From Bacteroidota bacterium (GTDB lineage Bacteria > Bacteroidota > Rhodothermia > Rhodothermales > Rubricoccaceae), in NCBI GenBank assembly GCA_022564455.1, contig JADFLK010000004.1, positions 1 through 20,274 on the forward strand: 20,274 bases of DNA, given 5' to 3'. A program made the translations under genes and the position numbers. The first letter of the stretch is position 1. The number at the start of each line of letters is the position of its first letter. The notes below the pieces were generated by a model. That model was not told the origin of the DNA, did not search any database, and was given only the letters and a program-made list of their open reading frames with translations. This document shows positions 7,142 through 15,424 of the stretch, in pieces.

Positions 7142-8244
7142 GTCGGGGCGAGGGTCGGTGGGGAGATGAGGGGATCACTCACTACGGGAACAGCATCTTG
7201 CGCGTTGCCGACGACGGATTCGCGGCGGCGTTTCAGCAACATACACACCCCGACGAGAAGAAGAAGGCTCAGCAACGCCAGGCTCCACGCCACCGTCGCA
7301 TCCTCGACGACGTCGATGGCCGCTTGCCCTTCTTCCCGCACACGTACCGCCACAAGCACCTGCATACCGTTGTGGAGAAGATGAACCACCGAGGCCGTCC
7401 AAATGCTACCCGATACCCACGTAACGTAGCCCAGGTACATCCCCAGCAGCGACAGCGGGAGCGCCTGTGAAAGCCGCAAGTGGAAGAGCCCGAAGAGAAG
7501 CCCCACGCCCACAATGCTCCACACCACGCCCGCGTTGCGTTCCACCTGCCGTTGGATGTAGCCACGGAACATGAGTTCCTCGCAGATGGCCGGCGCCAGG
7601 GCCACGGTGGCCAGTAAGAACAGGGCGCTTACGTTCGAGCCCAGCAAAGCGCCTTCCAGCATATCCGTTTGCGCCTGCTCCAGATCCACGAGCCACTGCG
7701 GCAAAGGCAGACCGGCGTTCAGTTGGGACGTCCAGAGGAGAACTGGCAAAAGAACAGCCCAACCTATCGCGGCGAGGCCGAGTCCGGGGAGGTCGGGACG
7801 ACGGATTCGGAGGAAGCTCTTCCAGTCGCGCGATGTCATCCGTGCAGCAAGAATCGCTACGAGGCCCATTCCGAACACGAGCGCCACCGCGTTCGCTCCG
7901 AGCAAGACCTGAGCGTCCTCAAGAATGGCGGCAAGCAGTTCTTCAGGGCTGATTTGCCCACCCGACTCCATCGCCGCCGGAATGACAGCCATTGCCATGA
8001 CCACGGCGCCGATCAGGTTGAGCAACAAAAACGCCGAGATGACGACCAGCAAAACCGCCAGCCACGGAGCAAAACTGTGGCGCTCGAACCAGCCGTTCAG
8101 GGCAAAGGGTTTAGCCGCCGGCCACGCATCCTTCAAGACCGGATAGCTGGGCTCTGCGTGAAACGTCGGCGGCGGGCTCGGCTGCTCGGCTGTGGGTGTC
8201 GGTGGTTGGATTTCGGGCACGGATTCACGGTTGGGGGGACGCAC
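7138..8244 (-). CDS. CPBP family intramembrane metalloprotease
   Basis: This is a multi-pass membrane protease of the CAAX/bacteriocin-processing (CPBP, Abi) superfamily. All three motifs are present: EExxxR as CEELMFRG (E222, E223, R227), FxxxH as FGLFH (H255) and HxxxN as HLLHN (H288, N292). The 368 residues start with a ~45-residue proline-rich cytoplasmic segment, followed by about eight membrane helices and a charged C-terminal tail (from ~345) without obvious function. The start is GTG at 8244. Family members process prenylated proteins in eukaryotes and are linked to bacteriocin immunity or membrane-protein scaffolding in bacteria; the substrate here is unknown. The overlap with the DUF2007 gene and the proximity of cdsA suggest a membrane- or envelope-related task, which is inference. 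Confidence 0.92.
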   Translation of the reverse strand: MRPPNRESVPEIQPPTPTAEQPSPPPTFHAEPSYPVLKDAWPAAKPFALNGWFERHSFAPWLAVLLVVISAFLLLNLIGAVVMAMAVIPAAMESGGQISPEELLAAILEDAQVLLGANAVALVFGMGLVAILAARMTSRDWKSFLRIRRPDLPGLGLAAIGWAVLLPVLLWTSQLNAGLPLPQWLVDLEQAQTDMLEGALLGSNVSALFLLATVALAPAICEELMFRGYIQRQVERNAGVVWSIVGVGLLFGLFHLRLSQALPLSLLGMYLGYVTWVSGSIWTASVVHLLHNGMQVLVAVRVREEGQAAIDVVEDATVAWSLALLSLLLLVGVCMLLKRRRESVVGNAQDAVPVVSDPLISPPTLAPT

Positions 8245-8316
8245 GGCAAGCTACGAACCTCGTGCCGGGGAAGGTGCACCCGGTCGTTGCGAAGAGCATA
8301 GGAATGACAGGTGTGC

Positions 8317-9627
8317 CTACGCAGCCACGGCCTCTAGCTCGGCCTCCACAAACTGCCCCTTGTTGTAGATCGCCCACGCCTTGCCGACCATTAGTGCGCC
8401 CACGAACGGCGTGTTGACGCTCTTCGACTGGATGTGATGTGCCTCGAAGGTCCACTCGGTATCCGCGTCGAAGATGGTGAGGTTGGCGGCGGCGCCCTCT
8501 TCGATAAGCGGGACGGGAAGGCGGAGGATCTCGCGCGGGGCGGCCGTCAGCTTGCGGACGGCTTCGGCGACGGATAGCACGCCGGGCTTAATGAGTTCTC
8601 GGCCTGTCAGCCCCCAGCAGGTCTCCAGCCCGAGAATGCCAAACGGCGCGGCGATGAACTCGACTTCTTTCTCGAACGATGCGTGCGGCGCGTGGTCGGT
8701 CGCAATCACGTCGATGGTGCCGTCACGGAGGCCTTCCTTGATGGCCGCGACATCAGCGGCGGATCGGAGTGGCGGATGCATCTTCGTGTGCGTGTCGAAG
8801 CTGCTCTCGGCTACGGCCTCGTCGGTGAGGGTCCAATGGTGCGGGCAGGCCTCGGCGGTAATCGGAACCCCCTGCGCTTTGGCCTGCCGGACGATGTCCA
8901 CCGCCTTCGCCGTCGAGATGTGGCAGACGTGGACGTGTCCGCCGGTGAAACCGGCCAGCAACGCATCTCGGGCGATCATGGCTTCCTCGGCCAATCCAGG
9001 GATGCCGGGCAAACCGAGGCGCGTGGAAACAGCCCCCTCGTGCATGTGGCCCTGGTCGGGGTTCAGAGTCAGGTCTTCTTCGTGGCCGAGAATCGGCCTG
9101 TCGAGCATCCGTGCGTACTCGAGCGCGCGGCGCATCAGGCCGCCGTGCTGGACAGGATCCCCATCATCCGAAAACGCAACCGCTCCGCCGTCGGCCATAT
9201 CTCCCAGTTCCGCCAGCGATTCTCCTTTCCGGCCTTTCGATACGGTACCGATGGGATGCACATCCACAGGCAGCCCAGCCTGCCGTTTCACGACGAACTC
9301 CACCACGTCCCGCGTTGAAATGGCCGGTTCGGTGTTGGGCATGCAGGCCACGCCGGTGAATCCACCGAATGCCGCAGCCCGCGCACCCGTCTCGATAGTC
9401 TCCTTATGCTCCTGCCCCGGCTCGCGGAAGTGGACGTGCATGTCGAACCAGCCCGGCGAAATCGTCTTGCCCGTGGCGTCGTACGTCTCCACGCCTTCTG
9501 CGCTCAGCCTCTCCCCGATCTTGGCAATTTTACCGTCGCGAATGAGGATGTCAGCCTTGCGCTCCTCGCCCGATCGTGGTTCGAGAATGGTGCCGTTGGT
9601 GATGAGGAGGTTGGGGGTGGGGGGCAT
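8317..9627 (-). CDS. pyrC: Dihydroorotase (class I)
   Basis: The enzyme cyclises N-carbamoyl-L-aspartate to dihydroorotate in de novo pyrimidine synthesis. The 436 residues contain the amidohydrolase signature DMHVHFREPG (62-71; H64 and H66 bind zinc), FSDDGDP (152-158, Asp in place of the carboxylated lysine used by class II), GHEED (H182), HVCHIST (H236) and ATDHAPH (D311). This set is typical of class I enzymes such as those of Gram-positives and Bacteroidota, and it is complete, so the enzyme should be active rather than a PyrC-like pseudo-subunit. The ATG at 9627 lacks an evident Shine-Dalgarno sequence. The CPBP gene follows 72 bp downstream on the same strand; that spacer shows nothing notable. 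Confidence 0.96.
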   Translation of the reverse strand: MPPTPNLLITNGTILEPRSGEERKADILIRDGKIAKIGERLSAEGVETYDATGKTISPGWFDMHVHFREPGQEHKETIETGARAAAFGGFTGVACMPNTEPAISTRDVVEFVVKRQAGLPVDVHPIGTVSKGRKGESLAELGDMADGGAVAFSDDGDPVQHGGLMRRALEYARMLDRPILGHEEDLTLNPDQGHMHEGAVSTRLGLPGIPGLAEEAMIARDALLAGFTGGHVHVCHISTAKAVDIVRQAKAQGVPITAEACPHHWTLTDEAVAESSFDTHTKMHPPLRSAADVAAIKEGLRDGTIDVIATDHAPHASFEKEVEFIAAPFGILGLETCWGLTGRELIKPGVLSVAEAVRKLTAAPREILRLPVPLIEEGAAANLTIFDADTEWTFEAHHIQSKSVNTPFVGALMVGKAWAIYNKGQFVEAELEAVAA

Positions 9628-9707
9628 GGGATTAGAAAAACTCAGTCATTGACAAAATACCTGGCAACGCCGCCAACATCGTGGAGGCAGTGGGGAATCT
9701 GAGACGG

Positions 9708-10157
9708 TTACACCAGCCCCACCACCTCCACAAAAGCATACACGAGTAACGAACTGCCGGCCAGCCAGTCCAACACGCTAACCCACAGAAGAACTCCAAG
9801 CCGACCAAGGATTCGAGCATCGCGCCCATCTCGTTTGAGCTTGCGCGATGCAACCTGCGCACTGATCGTCGTCACGGCGAGCAGCCCGAACACTCCGGCC
9901 ATCCACCCCATCATCCCAACGGGAAAGCTGTAGGGCGGATAAATCGTAAGCAGAATGCAAAAGGCAAACGACATCAACGCAAGGACACCGTAGCTCCACC
10001 TTTTCCGGCGCCCGAACAGGCGGAAGGCCTCCGGGAACTGCTCCTCACTGGCCAGCCGCACCAGCGGAAACGCCACGGCAGCCAGGACGAGCGCCGCTCC
10101 CGTCGTCATCAGAAACAGGAACAGGCTGAGGGCGAGCCAGAGGTAGCCGATCTCCAT
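9708..10157 (-). CDS. Four-helix integral membrane protein of unknown function
   Basis: The 149-residue protein is largely hydrophobic, with four predicted membrane helices at roughly 6-33, 54-73, 79-100 and 119-146. Basic loops lie at ~45-53 (FGRRKRW) and ~104-117 (RKLKRDGRDARILG). I recognise no family motif. Codon use looks like that of the neighbouring genes. It is the first gene of the minus-strand run, 80 bp upstream of pyrC, and is divergent from the kinase-phospholyase gene with only 63 bp between the two starts, so both promoters must lie in 10158-10220. Transport or membrane stabilisation are possible but unsupported. Confidence 0.68.
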   Translation of the reverse strand: MEIGYLWLALSLFLFLMTTGAALVLAAVAFPLVRLASEEQFPEAFRLFGRRKRWSYGVLALMSFAFCILLTIYPPYSFPVGMMGWMAGVFGLLAVTTISAQVASRKLKRDGRDARILGRLGVLLWVSVLDWLAGSSLLVYAFVEVVGLV

Positions 10158-10220
10158 GGGAGAAAGTAGTCTCTGCTAACGCAGACGACGTATCATCGGG
10201 CCTAGCCTAGAAAGCACCGG

Positions 10221-12527
10221 ATGGCAATCGCGCAGCCCAATCTGATGAACGACGCTGCTGCACTTTGTGCGGAGGCCTATGGCCTGACCGGCAGGTTCAC
10301 GGAGCTAGGTGGACACAATCAGAACCTGCTCCTCGAAACGCCGGAGGGCGTCCAGTATGTTCTGAAGCTCGCCGGACCTGAGGATTCCAGCGAATTGATC
10401 GACCTGGAGCACGCGATGGCGGAAGCTCTCCACGCCGCCGATGTCGGCCTCGCGGTGCCTCGCGTCATCCCCACGCATACGGGCGCTGTCGAGGCGCGCT
10501 ACATGCCGCCGGACGGCGAGCTGCTGCGCGGACGACTCCTCACGTTTGTGGAAGGCACGCCCTGGAATGAAGCAGGATCGCCCACGCTGAAACGTTTGCA
10601 CAACCTCGGGGGCATGCTCGCGAAAATCCATCGTGTCCTCGCCGGCGTTGAGCATCCCGCCGCACACCGGCAGCACGATTGGGATCTGGCAAAGGCCACG
10701 CAACTGCGCCCACTCATTCCGCTTGTGCCGGACGAAGAGAAACGGAGACTCGTGGACCGGGCAATGCACGTCTATGCCGCGTGCTCCGTGCCCCGGCTCG
10801 TCGACCTGCCTCACGGCCTCATCCACGGCGACGCCAATGACGAGAACACCTTCGTAGACGGCGACCGCATCACCGGCCTGATCGACTTCGGCGACGCGCT
10901 TCACAATCCCCTTGTCTGCGACCTCGCTATCTCGTTGGCCTATGCGCTATTCCACCAGCCCGACCCGCTCGCCGTTGGCGCAGCCATCGTCTCGGGCTAC
11001 CACGCCGAGCGTCCGCTGAGCCCCGACGAACTTGCGGTCCTTTTCCCGCTCGTCCTCGGCCGCCTGAGCGTGACGGTACTCATCGCCGCTGAGCACCGTA
11101 CACACACTCCGGAGCACCCGACCTGGTACATCTCTGAGGGCCCAGCCTGGGAACTGCTCGCCCATCTCGTGCCGCTCGACCCCGCCGAGTCTGGAGCACG
11201 TTTCGCCGCCCAAACAGGTCTGGATCCCCTTCCCGAGCGCGACGAGAACATAGATGCCCTCCTTGAAAAGCGACGGCGACATATTAATCCGGCCCTCTCC
11301 CTCGCTTACCGCGACCCGATCAACGTCGTACGAGGCCAGGGACAGTATCTGTTCGATCAGCGGGGACGTCCCTACCTCGACCTTGTCAACAACGTCTGCC
11401 ACGTCGGGCACTGCCACCCGCGCGTAGTGGAAGCCGGGCAGCGGCAGATGGCCCGCCTCAATACCAACACGCGCTACCTCTACGACGGGCTGGCGGATTA
11501 CGCCGAGCGCCTCGTCGCCACGCTGCCCGAGCCGCTGGACGTTTGCTTCTTTGTCAATTCGGGCAGCGAGGCCAACGAACTCGCCCTCCGCCTCGCGCGG
11601 ACGGTAACGGGCCATCAAGACATCCTCGTGGTGGACGGCGCATACCACGGCCACACGACGCAGCTGATCGCCATTAGCCCGTACAAATTCATGGGTGAAG
11701 GCGGTCGCGGGCAGGCCGAACCGTGGGTCCACATCGTCCCTGTGGCCGATGGCTATCGGGGGCCGCACAAAGGCCAGGGGCTCGATTCGGGGACGGCCTA
11801 CGGCGATGCGGTCGGTCGCGTGATTGACGAGGCAGGCAAACCCATCGCCGGATTCATCTGCGAATCGCTGCTCGGCTGCGGCGGGCAGGTGATCCCACCG
11901 GAGGGCTACTTCGAGACGGCGTACCGGCACGTCCGCTCCGCCGGAGGCCTCTGCATCGCCGACGAGGTGCAGGTTGGCTTTGGTCGCGTGGGGAGCCATT
12001 TCTGGGGGTTCGAGCGGCAGGCCGTCGTGCCCGACATCGTGGTGATGGGCAAGCCCATCGGCAACGGCCACCCGATGGCGGCGGTTGTCACCACGCGCGA
12101 AATCGCCGATGCGTTCGCGAACGGGATGGAGTTCTTCTCCACGTTCGGCGGCAATCCTGTCTCGTGCGCCATTGGCCTCGCCGTGCTCGACGTTATCCGT
12201 GACGAGGGCTTGCAAGAACACGCGCTTGCGGTTGGGACGAGACTGAGGGATGGTTTGCGCTCGCTCATGGAAAAGCACGAACTGATCGGCGACGTTAGAG
12301 GTGTGGGCCTCTTCATCGGCGTCGAACTTGTGCGCGACCGGGAGACGTTGGAACCCGCGGCTACCGAGGCCGCCAATCTCGTGAATCGTCTGAAGGATCG
12401 CGGTCTACTCCTCAGCACCGACGGGCCGCTCCAAAACGTCATCAAGATCAAGCCGCCAATGGTTTTGACTGCCGAAGACGTGGAGATGACTATCCGCCTC
12501 TTCGACGATGAACTGTCTATGCCGTAG
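10221..12527 (+). CDS. Fused APH-fold kinase and class III PLP ammoniophospholyase
   Basis: Two catalytic halves share one 768-residue chain. Residues ~15-330 form an aminoglycoside-phosphotransferase-type kinase, with the catalytic loop HGDANDEN (202-209) and the metal-binding IDFGD (221-225). Residues ~345-768 are a class III aminotransferase-fold enzyme with NSGSEANELA (446-455), AYHGHT (474-479), IADEVQVGFGR (579-589, D581 for the PLP nitrogen) and GKPIGNGHPM (610-619, K611 the Schiff-base lysine). The C-terminal region, including FSTFGGNPVSCAIGLAVL and LLLSTDGP, resembles human ETNPPL and PHYKPL. Those enzymes eliminate phosphate and ammonia from phosphoethanolamine or 5-phosphohydroxylysine and do not transaminate. 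Human hydroxylysine kinase (HYKK) also has the APH fold, so a kinase-then-lyase pathway in one chain is likely. The substrate is unproven. Related bacterial proteins that I recall carry an M23 peptidase domain between the halves; none is present here. The gene stands alone. Confidence 0.93.
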   Translation: MAIAQPNLMNDAAALCAEAYGLTGRFTELGGHNQNLLLETPEGVQYVLKLAGPEDSSELIDLEHAMAEALHAADVGLAVPRVIPTHTGAVEARYMPPDGELLRGRLLTFVEGTPWNEAGSPTLKRLHNLGGMLAKIHRVLAGVEHPAAHRQHDWDLAKATQLRPLIPLVPDEEKRRLVDRAMHVYAACSVPRLVDLPHGLIHGDANDENTFVDGDRITGLIDFGDALHNPLVCDLAISLAYALFHQPDPLAVGAAIVSGYHAERPLSPDELAVLFPLVLGRLSVTVLIAAEHRTHTPEHPTWYISEGPAWELLAHLVPLDPAESGARFAAQTGLDPLPERDENIDALLEKRRRHINPALSLAYRDPINVVRGQGQYLFDQRGRPYLDLVNNVCHVGHCHPRVVEAGQRQMARLNTNTRYLYDGLADYAERLVATLPEPLDVCFFVNSGSEANELALRLARTVTGHQDILVVDGAYHGHTTQLIAISPYKFMGEGGRGQAEPWVHIVPVADGYRGPHKGQGLDSGTAYGDAVGRVIDEAGKPIAGFICESLLGCGGQVIPPEGYFETAYRHVRSAGGLCIADEVQVGFGRVGSHFWGFERQAVVPDIVVMGKPIGNGHPMAAVVTTREIADAFANGMEFFSTFGGNPVSCAIGLAVLDVIRDEGLQEHALAVGTRLRDGLRSLMEKHELIGDVRGVGLFIGVELVRDRETLEPAATEAANLVNRLKDRGLLLSTDGPLQNVIKIKPPMVLTAEDVEMTIRLFDDELSMP

Positions 12528-12539
12528 ATCAATGCACCC

Positions 12540-12644
12540 TTATGAGGCTGTTGAAGTACGTCATCCTGCCTGCGACGGCCTGCCCCGTCCCGCAGACGCG
12601 GGATTGCGGGATTGCGGGGAGCACGTATTTCAACAGCCTCCTAT
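12540..12644. mobile_element. MITE-like element, copy B
   Basis: The element spans 12544-12640 (97 bp). Its terminal inverted repeats are 18 bp with one mismatch: GAGGCTGTTGAAGTACGT at 12544-12561 and, on the complement of 12623-12640, GAGGCTGTTGAAATACGT. Flanking tetramers are TTAT (left) and CTAT (right), near-identical and compatible with a decayed 4-bp duplication. CATCCTGCCTGCGACGGCC after the left end matches copy A at 5799-5870. The interior differs from copy A: it has a TCCCGC-AGAC-GCGGGA hairpin (12588-12603) and a short GCGGGATT tandem repeat. It has no coding capacity and sits 16 bp after the kinase-phospholyase stop codon. Confidence 0.72.
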
Positions 12645-12646
12645 GC

Positions 12647-12683
12647 AACGAGCCCGGCCTACACGTGGTGGCCCGGGCTCGTT
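12647..12683. terminator. GC-rich hairpin between convergent genes, probable bidirectional terminator
   Basis: AACGAGCCCGG (12647-12657) pairs exactly with CCGGGCTCGTT (12673-12683), and a further GCC/GGC pair can form inside, leaving a loop of about ten bases. It lies between the convergent ends of the kinase-phospholyase gene (12527) and the S9 peptidase gene (12705). No strong U-run follows in either direction, so efficiency is uncertain. The remaining bases of 12528-12704 are taken up by the MITE-like element. Confidence 0.6.
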
Positions 12684-12704
12684 CGATAGCGTGAAAGAGA
12701 CAGT

Positions 12705-15056
12705 CTAGTTCGTCCCGCCCGTCGCTGTCTCCACCTCGCGCGGCGCGGCGAGGTGCTCGCGGAAGAAATCCGTCAGCATGGTAAAGAGGTGCAGGCGCGT
12801 ATTGCCCCCGGAGATGCCGTGGGTGCGGCCGGGGTAGATCATCAACTCGAACTGCTTGCCCGCCGCCTGCAGCGCCTCGGCCATCACAATCGTGTTCTGG
12901 ACGTGTACGTTGTCGTCGGCGCCGCCGTGAACGATGAGCAGCTCCTGATCGTCGGTGAAGTTCTCCACGTACGTGACCGGCGAGCCGTCGTCGTAGCCGG
13001 ACGGATTCTTCTGCGGCGTGGAGAGGTAGCGCTCGGTATAGATCGTGTCGTAGAAACGCCAGTTCGTTACAGGGGCCACGGATACGCCCGCGTGGAAGGT
13101 CTCCGGGCCTTCGCCGTAGCTCATTGCGAGAAGCGTCAGGTAGGCGCCGTAGCTCCATCCCCAGATGCCCATGCGGTCCTCATCGATGTAGTCCATGGCG
13201 CCGAAATACTGCGCGGCCGCGATCTGGTCCTCGGCTTCCATCGGGCCGAGGTTCAACTGCGTGAGCGTCTTGAATTCCTTGCCGCGCCCGCCGGTGCCCC
13301 GGTTGTCCACGCCCGCCACGATGATGTCGTATTCCTCGGCGAGGAAGTGGTGCCACAGGCGCTCGGTTCCGCCCCAGCTATTGCGCACCTCCTGCGAACC
13401 CGGGCCGCCGTACGTGTGGATCAGGAGCGGATATTCGCGGTTCGGGTCGAAGTCACTGGGCTTGATGATGTAGGCATTCAGCGGCGTACCATCGGCGGCC
13501 GGAACGCTCAGGAATTCGACCGGAGGGAGCTCGTATGCAGCCAGGTGATCAATGAGGGCCTCATTGTCTTCCAGAACCATAACCTCCGATCCGTCGGTGC
13601 GGTAGAGTGTGGTTGTGGACGGCGTAGTCGAGTTGGAGTACGCATCGATGAAGTAGGCGTAATCACCGGAAACGTCTATTCTGTGCCAGCCTGGCGTCTG
13701 CGTAATCTGGTAGGCCGTACCCGCCAGATAATTACCGGTGCCCGGCAGATTCACGTAGTACAGGTGTCGCTCCATCGAGCTTGCAGCCGTCGAGGTGAAG
13801 TAAACCCTGCCCGAGGCCTCGTCCACGCCGTGAAAATCCGTCACGTCCCAGCTACCTGCCGTGAGCTGGTCTACATAGGCGCCGTCGTTCCGGTAGAGGT
13901 AGAGGTGGCTGAAGCCGTCACGGTCCGAGCGCCAGACGAAGTGCTCGCCATCCTTCAGGTAGGTAATGGTGCCTGTGGAGACGTCTGAAAAGCCGGTCTC
14001 AACTTCGAGGTAGGAATCGTTTTCTTCGTGGAGAACAACCCGTACCGCGTTTGAGGCCGGATCGCCGTAGAGCAGATCCTCCTTGTTCTGATCGCGGTTC
14101 ATGCGGAGCATCCACACGTCGTAGCCGCCATCGGCGAGCGCCGGCGTCCACCCCATCGACGCGATGTACTCGGTCTCGTCGCCGCCTTCCATCCACGTAT
14201 CGGTATCGAAGAAGCTGATGGCGCCGGAGGCCACGTCGATCACGCCAATTTGCACCTCCGAGTTCGTCTCCCCCGCCTTCGGGTAGCGGAACTCGTGGTA
14301 CTCCGGATACAGCGTCGTGAGATCGGTTAACGCGAAATCGCGCGTGTTCGACTCATCCAGTTGGAAGAATGCGATGTACTCGCCGTCGGGGCTCCAGCGG
14401 AAACCGTCGCGGAGGCCAAACTCCTCCTCGTACACCCAGTCGAACGTGCCGTTGATGATGCCGCCGTCGCTGCCGTTGCTGGTTAGCTGCCGCTCGACAC
14501 CCGTCGTCAGATCCAACACAAACAGATCGCGGTTGCGGACGAAGGCGACCTGCGTAGCCTGCGGGTTGAACTTGGCGAACATCTGGAAGCCCTCCGCCCG
14601 GTCGGAAACCGGGGTGACTGTGCCGGCCTCGATGTCGTAGACGTAGTAGTAGCCCTTCGTGTTGAGGCGCCAGACCCGCTCGGAATCGGTGTAAAGCAGG
14701 ACTTTCGTGCCGTCGGCGGAATAGGCATAGTCCTCCAGGTCAATCAGGCCGCCCTCGCCGTCGGGCTTTACCAGATCGGCTCCGTTGATGAGCGTCCGGC
14801 GGCTGTCCGTCTCCAGATTCCACTCTACCAGGCTCGACTCGTCCGTCTCGCTGTCCGTGTCGATAAACAGCAACACCGGCCCGGCCTCGGCCCAGTTGCC
14901 CCCTCGAAAGTACTCGCCAGAGAACTCGCGCGAGTTGAAGAGCTTCTCCATCGTGAGCTGCTCCTGCGCGGCAGACGTGGGAACCAGCCACAGGGTGGCA
15001 AGGGCGAGAAAGAAATAGCGGGTGTGGCGGTGTCCCGCGTTCGGGATCTTCGACAT
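12705..15056 (-). CDS. Secreted S9B dipeptidyl peptidase IV-like serine protease
   Basis: DPP-IV-type enzymes remove dipeptides (often X-Pro) from peptide N-termini in the periplasm or outside the cell. From the ATG at 15056 the protein has 783 residues. It has a signal peptide (MSKIPNAGHRHTRYFFLALA then TLWLVPTSAAQ), a beta-propeller DPPIV_N domain (~60-490) with DWVYEEEFG (206-214, the glutamate pair binding the free N-terminus) and a C-terminal alpha/beta hydrolase domain. That domain has TYGGPGSQ, GWSYGA (nucleophile S635), HGGADDN (D714) and GRTHG (H746), so the triad is complete. I chose 15056 over an upstream in-frame ATG at 15092 because AAGGAA sits three bases before it and the signal peptide then starts correctly. 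It is a single gene, convergent with the kinase-phospholyase gene. Confidence 0.94.
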   Translation of the reverse strand: MSKIPNAGHRHTRYFFLALATLWLVPTSAAQEQLTMEKLFNSREFSGEYFRGGNWAEAGPVLLFIDTDSETDESSLVEWNLETDSRRTLINGADLVKPDGEGGLIDLEDYAYSADGTKVLLYTDSERVWRLNTKGYYYVYDIEAGTVTPVSDRAEGFQMFAKFNPQATQVAFVRNRDLFVLDLTTGVERQLTSNGSDGGIINGTFDWVYEEEFGLRDGFRWSPDGEYIAFFQLDESNTRDFALTDLTTLYPEYHEFRYPKAGETNSEVQIGVIDVASGAISFFDTDTWMEGGDETEYIASMGWTPALADGGYDVWMLRMNRDQNKEDLLYGDPASNAVRVVLHEENDSYLEVETGFSDVSTGTITYLKDGEHFVWRSDRDGFSHLYLYRNDGAYVDQLTAGSWDVTDFHGVDEASGRVYFTSTAASSMERHLYYVNLPGTGNYLAGTAYQITQTPGWHRIDVSGDYAYFIDAYSNSTTPSTTTLYRTDGSEVMVLEDNEALIDHLAAYELPPVEFLSVPAADGTPLNAYIIKPSDFDPNREYPLLIHTYGGPGSQEVRNSWGGTERLWHHFLAEEYDIIVAGVDNRGTGGRGKEFKTLTQLNLGPMEAEDQIAAAQYFGAMDYIDEDRMGIWGWSYGAYLTLLAMSYGEGPETFHAGVSVAPVTNWRFYDTIYTERYLSTPQKNPSGYDDGSPVTYVENFTDDQELLIVHGGADDNVHVQNTIVMAEALQAAGKQFELMIYPGRTHGISGGNTRLHLFTMLTDFFREHLAAPREVETATGGTN

Positions 15057-15059
15057 GGT

Positions 15060-15065
15060 TTCCTT
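15060..15065 (-). promoter_or_regulatory. Shine-Dalgarno sequence setting the S9 peptidase start
   Basis: AAGGAA lies three bases upstream of ATG 15056. It is one of the few recognisable ribosome binding sites in the window. It supports a start 12 codons downstream of the longest possible one. Confidence 0.6.
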
Positions 15066-15139
15066 GGGAAGGTGGGAATGCCTGTGCTGCATTGAACTAG
15101 CAGGAGGTGCTAAAAACTAAGCACACGATAGGTTCCGCG

Positions 15140-15424
15140 ATGAACGTGACCGTAAGACTGCTAGAAATTGACGAGCGCGGCGAATGGTCGCGGATGCGAG
15201 AAGTCCTCTTCCCGGAGTGCGACGACACCATGCACGCCTTCGAGATGGACCGGCACTTTGCTAAAAACGACGATGACGCTGTCTTGGCAGCGATTGATGA
15301 GCCCGACACCGTCTGCACGTTCATCGAACTAACCATCTGCGGCGGAAACCCACTGGTAATAGCGTTCAAAGACGGCGTCGAACTACAACAACGCCAGATC
15401 AAAGTCCGCTGCCAGCGGATTTAG
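15140..15424 (+). pseudogene. Truncated GNAT acetyltransferase, AAC(6')-like N-terminus
   Basis: From ATG 15140 the frame reads MNVTVRLLEIDERGEWSRMR, then EVLFPECDDTMHAFEMDRHF and ...AVLAAIDEPDTVCTFIELTI. This follows the start of aminoglycoside 6'-N-acetyltransferase-like GNAT proteins (xxIRxxxxxDxxEWxRMRxxLWPxC...GFIELSIR), which acetylate amine substrates with acetyl-CoA. After FIELTI (about base 15345) the similarity stops. The acetyl-CoA-binding motif (Q/RxxGxG/A) is missing and the frame runs on antisense into the 3' end of the PIN toxin gene. It is therefore a 5' fragment, probably cut when the toxin-antitoxin module arrived or by a later deletion. Total length is 94 codons against ~150 for the family. 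An upstream in-frame GTG at 15107 is possible but less likely. Confidence 0.55.

Noticed and set aside
8474..9652. 392-codon plus-strand frame opposite pyrC
   Set aside because: Antisense shadow of dihydroorotase. Its Ser/Pro/Arg-rich, low-complexity translation has no recognisable domain.
10158..10220. TCTGC-TAAC-GCAGA inverted repeat in the divergent promoter region
   Set aside because: Only five paired bases; too short to claim as an operator or terminator without conservation.
10947..12278. 443-codon open frame on the minus strand opposite the kinase-phospholyase gene
   Set aside because: It lies wholly antisense to a gene with clear catalytic motifs. Its translation shows no family features, and long antisense frames are expected in GC-rich coding DNA.
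12588..12622. Short GCGGGATT tandem repeats considered as a CRISPR or VNTR
   Set aside because: Only about three 8-bp units without spacers, located inside the MITE-like element and explained as part of its internal structure.
12753..13988. 411-codon plus-strand frame opposite the S9 peptidase
   Set aside because: Antisense shadow. The peptidase frame carries the complete catalytic triad and signal peptide.
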